From: Agelas oroides
Taxonomy: Eukaryota; Porifera; Demospongiae; Agelasida; Agelasidae
Direction of reading: 5' to 3'
Length of the DNA stretch: 64,000 bases
Assembly: GCA_949130485.1 (NCBI GenBank)
Contig: OX422197.1
Span: 7,213,491-7,277,490 of the forward strand
Below the pieces are notes generated by a model. It did no database searches, had not been told where the DNA came from, and was given only the letters and a program-made list of their open reading frames with translations. Position numbers and translations under genes: made by a program. Below, piece by piece: positions 52,015 through 61,700 of this stretch (positions are counted from its first letter, which is position 1; each line of letters begins with the position of its first letter).

Positions 52015-55000
52015 CCCTGTCCCTAGCGTCGAGCTCATCCCAGCCCCAACAGACCACCAAAGATACCTCAGCTACACCCATCAAGACACGTACCGAGAAA
52101 CAGGAACGAATTGTGAGAATGCTCCAAATGTCTCTCTCTGAGAAGATATCTGAGAAGCTTGCCACCATGAGCGGTGGGGGTGGGGATGAGGGGAAGAAGG
52201 GGGAGGAGGGGAACGAGAGGTCACCCTCTCCCACCTCAACGGTGAGCTCCAGTGGGGAGGTGGAGGGTGCGTACTCCCTGTACACTGACGATGATGACGG
52301 GTCTCTGTCTGGTGATGATGGTGAGAGTCATGTGATAGTCATGTAGTTGATGGGATAAGTCATATGATATTCATCTGAGAGTCATGTGATAGTCATGTAG
52401 TTGATGGGATAAGTCATATGATATTCATCTGAGAGTCATGTGATAGTCATGTAGTTGATGGGATAAGTCATATGATATTCATCTGAGAGTCATGTGATAG
52501 TCATGTAGATGATGGGATAAGTCATGTGATATTCATCTGAGAGTCATGTGATAGTCATGTGGGAACTGTAAAAAGTTATATGTAATGGTTGTGGAGTGTT
52601 ATCTGTACATGTTGATAAAATAGTCTCATATACACACACATGCGTATTCTCTCTTCACCCCTCCATTGCACACATACGCACACACCAGAAGAAGGAGGAG
52701 GAGAACAGGAAGCCTCGCTTGAACTTCCTCCTCCTCCTGAACACCCCCTCATTCCCTTCATGGCTGCCCTCCTCCTGGGGGAGCCTCCCAAGATGGCCAC
52801 ACCTGCTTCCGCCCCTGCTCCCCCTCCCCCTCCCCCCCTCCCTCCTCGACACAGGGCTGCTAAACCAGTGGATCTCCTTGCCCTTCCACCTCGTTCCATC
52901 CCCAGGCCCTCGATGGAGTTGCATTATCCTGAAACGAAAAAGAAACCCGGAGTCTATTTCCGTCTTGCCTCGACCGTTCTGAAGTGCCTGTCGAGTGGAG
53001 TTGTTCGTAGTGAGGACCGAAATATGCAAGAGTATGTTCAAAAGAAGCTCCAACCGGAACACATTTCCTGCCTTGCCTGGCTGATCCATAATGTAGAGTC
53101 AACACTCTCCAAGGGCGAATCGAAATCTGGCGAAGTGAAATCCAAGGTCGTATCGAATCTGGGTGAAGAAGACCTCAGATCATTTGCGTCGGAGCTGATG
53201 GAGATGGTGCACGAGATGATCATGACTGGAGCTATCAACCATGGCTTGCTTCAGGGTGTGCTGCTGCATGAGCTGGGTCTGAACATACGCTGCTGGCCAC
53301 TGCATGTGACCCCCATGTCTCTCTCCCTGCTGGGTCGTGTGCTCGTGTGCCGACTGCAACGTCACCAGAGCGGGGAGGAGAGGCAGAGGAGCGATGATGA
53401 CCCCCTGGCTGTCAACATCTGGAAGGGGTGGGGGAAATGTTCATGTATATGCTTATTGTTGCCAGATATACAAAGTACATTGTTATATCATATTGTAGAC
53501 TGGGCTTTGATCACAATAATTTGCAGCCACAATTTTGAGTGCATTTTGCAGTGACTTACAGGCAATGGCGAATTATGAGCATGTGTGATACCAAGAACAC
53601 ATAATAAGGACAGGTGACTTGAGTAAGAGCGTGTAACTCCAATAGAAGCCCGTAGTCCGGTCAAAATTATTGAACCGTACAATAATAGTTTTGAAGCCCT
53701 TACTTTTCTTATTCGTATGTCTTATGCATGTTTAGTGGCTTGTGTTATGAGTGCAGGGATATATAGTTGAACATGCTCAGATCGAGGTACGTAACATGTC
53801 CACCACTCCCCAGGTTTCTTCGCACATTGGAAGAAAATGCCTGCTCTGAGGAGGATCAAGATGAAGGTATACTCAACAGCAGACACCCAAATCAGCCTCC
53901 CCACCTTCTCCCTCATGCTTTCACATTTCTGAATCTGCTCCTGGTACATGTAGTTCCTGTATGATGACTGGCTGTCACTGCAGTGAAAGTTGCGTTTGTT
54001 TTTTGTGTCCTACAGATATGGATGTGGCCTATCTGCAGCTGCTCTTGTTTGTGTGGCACAGCTTCACCGTGGAGACTCGCAAGGCCCTTCTCATCCAGTG
54101 TGCACACGCTGTCATGAAGGCAGCACAGGCCAAAGAGTGAGGAAGCTCTAGTGTAACGTAGTGTAACACAATGTAACACAGTGTAATGCTGACAGTGTAA
54201 CACAATGTAACAAAATGTAATGCTGACAGTGTAACACAATGTACTGCTGACAGTGTAACAATGTAATGCTGACAGTGTAACACAATGTAACATAGTGTAA
54301 CATAGTGTAATGCTGACAGTGTAACACAATGTACTGCTGACAGTGTAACAATGTACTGCTGACAGTGTAACAATGTAATGCTGACAGTGTAACACAATGT
54401 AATGCTGACAGTGTAACAATGTAATGCTGACAGTGTAACACAATGTACTGCTGACAGTGTAACAATGTAATGCTGACAGTGTAACACAATGTAACATAGT
54501 GTAACATAGTGTAATGCTGTAGCATTGTGTTATGTGGCAGAACAAAAGTTAACAAGTCTTGTCAGTGCTGAGATGTGTTTATGAATTGTGTCACTATTCG
54601 TAGTGCACATGCACCTTTGTTCCCAGCCTCCCCTGCCACAGAACAGGAGGGAAGCCTGGGAGCAGGGCTACACGTTTAGTGAAGGCATATCATACTGTGT
54701 AAAGTAACATGGTGGTGTTGCCATGACAACTGTGTCACCTCTGTGTTAGGAGTGGTGTTGCAGTGTCTCCGCTGGTGGTCTGCCGACTACTGCTCGTCTT
54801 TGACTACCTGTTGTTCCAGTTTAATGAACCAGTGGAGCAGCTCACAGAACAGGTTGGTTGGTGGCGGGATGTGTGTGCTTCGAGCTTGTCACAGTTGTGT
54901 GCTAAACAGCTGTTACTGATAGATAATACGTATGTGCATATATGCACACACACACATACACACACACACACACACAGGTGAACCACAATCTCTTCTCGTC

Positions 55001-58000
55001 CTCCCTCGGAGGGTTAAAGTCCCCTCAGATTGGTGGTGCCACTCCCTCCCTCTCTCCCACCCCCGGGAGAGAGGTCATGTGCTACCCATGTGAACACCAG
55101 CTGCAGTACTGCATGGTACTGTCCAAACCAGGTGGAGGCAGTGTGGGAGGGAAGAAAGATGTGGGGGAAGGCAAGGGAGAGATTGACGATGGTGAGCGAG
55201 TGAGTGTGTGTGTGAGTGTGTGTGTGTGTGTTTTCAATGTGTGCACGTACATTTTTTTCTCTGTAGCTGTTTAGCTAACACGTACATGTAGTAATTATTT
55301 GCACGTCTCCGTCCATCAGATCGTTCTCCCAAGTTCTACAATGTTCGTCCCCACTCAAATAGGAAGGAAGGAGAGAAACCAGAACCTGGTGTTGAGCAAG
55401 CTGTTGATGAGGAGGTGAGGGAGTCGTCATACATTAAGCTGGCTTCTTTGAGACCAACTCTTGAATCAAGAAGTCTTTACCTCCAGGTTATAAACTCTTT
55501 AGTATGTGTTCTCCCCTCCCCTCCCCTCCCCTCCCCTCCCCTCCCCTCCCCTCCCCTCCCCTCCCCTCCCCTCCCCTCCCCTCCCCTCCCCTCCCCTCCC
55601 CTCCCCTCCCCTCCCCTCTACAGGCGTGCAAGCTTATGTTGAAAATCGAAGGTCCCCATGCTGGGGAGAAGGGTTACAATGCCCTTTGTCACTCCTTGGT
55701 GGTGCTGATGAGCTGCGGAATGGAATACAGTCGCCAACGTGATGAGCTGAAGGAGAGAGTGACCTCAGCATGTGCCTCCCACCAGTGCTTCTCCCTCTGT
55801 ATGGGCTTGCTCACCCAGCTACCTCCCTGCTACTCTGTCCTCACCTCGGCTGTGGATGGGAGTGGTATATCCATCAAAGTAAGGAAAGAAGCACTGTATG
55901 ATGCCTTAACGGATAACTCTCTCTTGATATCGCAGTGGTTGAAGAGGTTTCACTGTGGTCTATACATATATCTTCAATTACATGTACAGTGGAAGTCACT
56001 TAATTAATCTGAACATGTTAGAACCAAAAGGTGTTCAGATAGCTGAAAGGTTTGGACACAGGGCTATGTGAATGCCAGCAATCCGACTACTTTTCACAGA
56101 AGGCATTATTTTGGAGGTTTGAGATTTGTACAAGTGACTTATATTAATTTGCTGTATACTTTCCTGATTGGAACGCAGTTGCATCTTCCGAAGCTGATAT
56201 TAGCAATGATCGCTGTCTCTTACTTTCTCTTTCCTACCCCTCTCTCCTCCCTCTTTCTCGCCCACTCTCCCCTCTCTCCCCTCCCTCTCCTCTCCTTCAG
56301 GATCCCACCGGTGCCAGTCGTCTGGTGCATGTCCTCCACTTGTGTGTCAGACTAAGAGTGCAGCACATTGACACTGAGGACATCATGGTACGTACCCTCC
56401 CCTTCCCACACACACCTACACACACACACACTTACCTTGCACACACACACACCTTCCCACACATGTACACACACATACTAACCCTCCCATATACTCACCC
56501 TCCTATCCCACCTCCCACTCACAGGACACCCTCGTGGAGTCTGGTTACTCTCAGGAGGAATCAGAAGAAGTCATTGCTCGTGTTCTCTCAGTCATTGACT
56601 CCACTGAACACTTTCTCTCTCAGACCACCACTGTGCTTGAGGAGGTATGTGTATAGCCAACGTCTTGTGTTTGAAATGTGCTGACCTACAATATTTACTG
56701 GTAGTTTACTGATATTTACTGGTAGTTTACTGATATTTACTGGTAGTTTACTGATATTTACTGGTTGATCCAAGGACATTTTCTGACGTTATGTAATTAG
56801 CCTATGTTAGCTGTCTTTTGCACTACTCACTCTTGAAGTTCTATTAAGCTTAAGTTTACCAAATGTTTACCGAAGGCATGCCTTACACTACATGCCAATC
56901 TCAAGGTCTGTCTCTCTCTCACTCTCAGCTGATAGCTGGTGATGATGATGGTGTGCTTCCACTGATGTGCGTCATAGCTCTTGACTTTCTTCTCTGCCTC
57001 ATAATTCGTGCCATTCTGGACGATACTGGTGAAGAAGATGAAGAGGAGGAGGAAGACGAGGAAAAGAAGGAAGAGGAGGAGGAAGAGAAGGGAAAGGAGG
57101 AGGTAGGGGGAGGGAAACCAGATAAGTCTAGTCCAAAGGAAGAAGAGAAGAAGATGGAGGGTGAAGAAAAAGACAAATCTACCAGCCTAGAGGTTGCCTT
57201 CTTTGACAAGTTCGGGAAGGATCTGATACCATTGATGGTCAAAGTTGCCCAGAAGTTGCTCAAACACAGCCACTTGTACGCCCTTTCAGTGGCCACTCCA
57301 ACTTTGTCACCCAGCACCCCCCAGCAAAATGAAGTCCCCCTGCCAGCGTTAGAGTCCCTGCTCCATCTTTCAGGCAAAGACCCCCTCCATCCTAAGGACT
57401 CGAAATCTCTCTTTGGGGGTCACATTCCCGAAGTAGTCAAGGAGCACCTGAAACAGTGGAGTGCTGCGCTGCTGGTTGATCCAAACCACAAGCAGAAGCT
57501 CTGTGCACACAGTGTCGAGGATATTCAGATCGACAAGTGCATGGATACTTTCCTGGATCTTCATTTCATGGCGTTTGCTGGCACGCGCACGTTCAACCCT
57601 TCTCGCAGCCTCAAGAGTGCTCTATCGACCGTCGTCATGCTGTTGTCCAACCTCTTCGATTTGAAGCGGTCCGAGAGTGCTGGAATGATGAAAGAGATCG
57701 TACCCATCTCATGTGATGTGCTGATGGAGTTTGCACATACAGACTTAGCCAAAGTGATTCAGATTGGCAATAAGAAGGTGTTTTCGCTTGACTGCATGCG
57801 TTACAAACTAGCTGAGAGCTTCCAACTGGTTCGTCTTCCCAGGATGCAAGACTGTAATCTCCTTGGGCCTGTGCTAGCTGATCTGTTCACATTTTTTGGG
57901 TCCATCCTGGACACCACCACGGACTGGGCAGTGCTGGACCAGCTGGGCGCTGGGGAGACGCCAACCAGTGAGTGTGAATTGTGTGGGTTATGACTAGCCT

Positions 58001-58663
58001 ACAGCACATACCATGCACACTGTCATATACAACACTGTTAGGGTTGTAGTGACAATGTTGCATACAATATTATATGCTCTGATTTGAGGGGTAGGGTTAA
58101 CTTACTGCTATGCTGTGCCGCCATCACCCTACCTTCTCCTCCCTCTTCTCCCTTCCTACTCCTTCCTTCCCTTCTCCACTTCCTCCCTTTTCTCTCTCCC
58201 TTAATCTCTTCATCTGCTTCCTCCTTCCTGGTTTCTTGTTCTCCCTAATCTCCCTCTGTCCTCTGTTTTCCTTCCAACTCTCCCTCTGTACCTCCCTCAC
58301 CTCTCCCTCCCTCCCTCCCTCCCTCCCTCCCTCCCTCCCTCCCTCCCTCCCTCCCTCCCTCCCTCCCTCCCTCCCTCCCTCCCTCCCTCCCTCCCTCCCT
58401 CCCTCACCTCTCCCTCCCTCCCTCACCTCTCCCTCCCTCCCTCACCTCTCCCTCCCTCCCTCCCTCCCTCCCTCACCTCTCCCCTGTAGCCTTGATGGAC
58501 CTTGTTCTGCTGGCTGCTCTCCCTGGTACCTCACCTACGGCCATCACTGAAAGCCTCAAGCTCCTCTCGCGTGTCCTGCAGTTGGCCGAGAAGAACCCCA
58601 CAGACCCCCATCTTGTCTCCCTTGGCAGTCAGATATCTGCCATAGCAACACTCCCGGTTTCAC

Positions 58664-58740
<77 letters not shown>

Positions 58741-61700
58741 GATTGGCATCGTATATTTGTGTGTTTACTTGAGTATAGATATGTCAGTTTCTAGGCCATG
58801 CATCGTGTTCTTCTGTCTCCCGTTCCTCCTCCCAGGTAATGGGGTGGTTGCGTAGGTTAGTGCTGGGCTCCTCGGCAGACAGTCCCTCAGAAGTGGTCAC
58901 CAACTGTTCTCTGCTGAACAAGAATGTGGAGCTACTGACCAGAGAGGAGTGGTGAGTGATAACTACTCTTGATCACAGTACCACCTGTAACTGTGCATGG
59001 TTGGGGTGATACTGATAATAATTATCCAGTTCATATTTCTACAACAGTATTTTACTATTCCCGTGCCGTGCAATATCACACGATATTGCACGGGTGTTAT
59101 TGTACGGGTGTTATTGCACGGGCTGGAAGTACGCGGTATCCTAGCTAGCAACCACGATGTGCTTTAATTAGAACCCGTGCATTCAAACAGCGAGTTACTC
59201 GGTTCTTTGTGTGAGTAGAGACACGATGCTGTTGTGGTAATGGATAATAAACATTTTATTACACTCGTTAGCGTGCATGTCGCGGTTATTGCACTCGTGG
59301 GCTGCATTTTCACTCGCCTTGGCTTGTGAAAATGTAGCCTCGTTCCCAGGCCCGTTCGAAAAATCGGAGAAAAGGGCCTGGTATCCACTGTTCACGCATG
59401 CGCTTAATTAGTGCGTGAAGCTCACGTGAAGTTGTGCAAGGGTGTGTCAAATGACAGCCAACATCATGTGGTTATGAACTATTACATTTACATATATTGG
59501 CTTTTATGTTATATCGCCAGAGGTGAGCGCTGCTCTCCTAGCTTTTTGCACAGGCCTTCTGATCCCAGCGCTTATCGTTGAACTGCGCTATCGACCTAGG
59601 ACCATCTTCACACTACAAATGTAAGCTATAACTTTGTAACACGAATTATATCTTGCCAAAACCCATTAGCAGCCAGCATAAATGCTGCTTTCTTTTCGTG
59701 TTTTAGTGCCGTCGCTTTGCCTCAAAGTCGCAGAAAGGCATACAACAAAGCAGAACCCAGGCCTTGCACATAAATAGCCATTGTCAGCAGTGTATGATTT
59801 AATTTACGGCAAAATGCACGTAGCTGACGTCACGTCACACGGAGGTAACATGGTATTATCCAGAATTCCCGGAATGTCGGGAAATTAAGCGCATGCGCAA
59901 ACAGTGGATACCAGGCCCTTTTCTCCGATTTTCGAACGGGCTCCGATATTTCGAACGGGCCTGAACTGGGGCTGGGAACGAGGCTCGTGAAAATACCACG
60001 CCCACTCGTGCAATAACTCACGATATTGCACGCTAACTCGTGTAATAAGGTATATGTATGTATATAGGAATAATGTGGCTGTATGTAGGAATAATGTGGC
60101 TGTATGTGTAGTTGTACCATAATGTGGTGGCCCTCTTTCTCTCCTCTTTGTATTCCTTTTCTTGCCTCAGTATAATTGTGCCTGTGGTCGGCTGTCTCCT
60201 TCTCCCCTTGCTGCTGCCGCTTGGGTCCGAACTCACTGAGTCTCTCTCCTCGCAGCCTAAGCTTCTCCCTGTCTTTAAGGACTACTTTGACACCATTGTG
60301 CTCCTGGCTGGCACAAACAGGGAGAATGGACACCTCATCTTGGCCAAAGCTGTGGAGCAGTGGCTTCCAGCTTGCATTCAACTTCTGAAGGGGAAGGAGG
60401 AAGAGGCCGAGAATGCAAGTGAAGGAGGAGGGGTGAAGGTGATGATTCCGGTGGGGTCGTTGTTGCAGTACCTCTCGCACCTGACCTCCGCCGTGCAGTT
60501 TATCACCAACATGGTGAAGTGTACAGAGATGAGGAGTTTGGCTGGGGACAGTGACAGCTTGGTACAGGTGATAGGTCTCTCTCCTTCTCCCCCTTCCTTC
60601 TTCCCTCCCTCCTCCACTGGCCTATTCACTCCTTCCTCTTCTCATCCTCCCCTGCTTCTACCTACTGCTTCCCTGCCCCTCAGTTGCTCTCTTCCTGCTC
60701 CTCCCATCTTCCTCTTCTATGATCCGTTAACTCTCTCCTTTCAACTATTCACCACTCACTCCCTTCACCCTCTCCTCTCTCGCAGGATTCAGACTCTGAG
60801 TCAGAGGAGGAAGAGGCTACTGTGCTAGCAGCTGCTGCAGAGGAGGAGGAGTCACAGGGAGATGAGTCGGTAGGTTCAGTGCTGTATAACAGTAGTAGAC
60901 TATCCATTGGTGGAGTTCCATCTTGTGTCCTAGATCGCAATTTTGGGTACTTGAAACTTTTGTTGACAATAGCAGGCACTAGTCATTAAAAACTCCTGTA
61001 TATACGTACCAGAAAGCTGTCAGTGAATTCTCTCAGTTGGTTATTACAAAATTTGGTGTTATGGATACACATTGACAGAAAGAGTAGTTTATCGAGAAGT
61101 CCATAGCTCAAGACAGCCCTGAGAACGAGCTGCTTTTTAAAAAATGTCTACTTTAGGTGGAATTGCAGGTCATTGCACTTCACTGTTCTCACCTGCAGGA
61201 TGAGGAGTCGCTGAACAGCAAGCTGTGTACGTTCACAGTGACACAGAAGGAGTTCATGAGCCAGCACTGGTACCACTGCCACACCTGTAAGCTGGTGGAC
61301 GGCGTCGGGACCTGTTCCGTCTGTGCCAAGGTCTGCCACAAGGTGAGAACACGTTAGAGGTATAGCCTCCCTCTGATTGCGTCTCCCTTCACCTTGAGTA
61401 CCTGTTCTGTTGGTTTCCCAATTTACCTGTCTACACGTCTAATGGATTAATTCAGAAGTCCTCAAAACATCAGTGCACAGTAAACGTACATAGTGTGAAT
61501 TATTTACGATAATAGCACAACACAAATACGTGTAACTTAGAAATCACTTCATACCCCCTCCAACTGCTGGAAAAATTAGAAGTACTTGTCTTATCCGCAT
61601 GTACATGTATGTGTTAACTGCGTTGGTTACTGGCTGGAACCTCTAAGTGTTTCGGTGGCTCAGCTAATGGCGAATCTTTCCCCCCTCCCCCCTCCCCCTG

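Noticed and set aside
55879..56007. Extension of UBR4 exon 18 past 55878 (reads on as [12 protein letters not shown])
   Set aside because: Phase into exon 19 fits only the GTAAGG donor at 55879, and the resulting join matches the family alignment best. The extension remains a possible intron-retention form.
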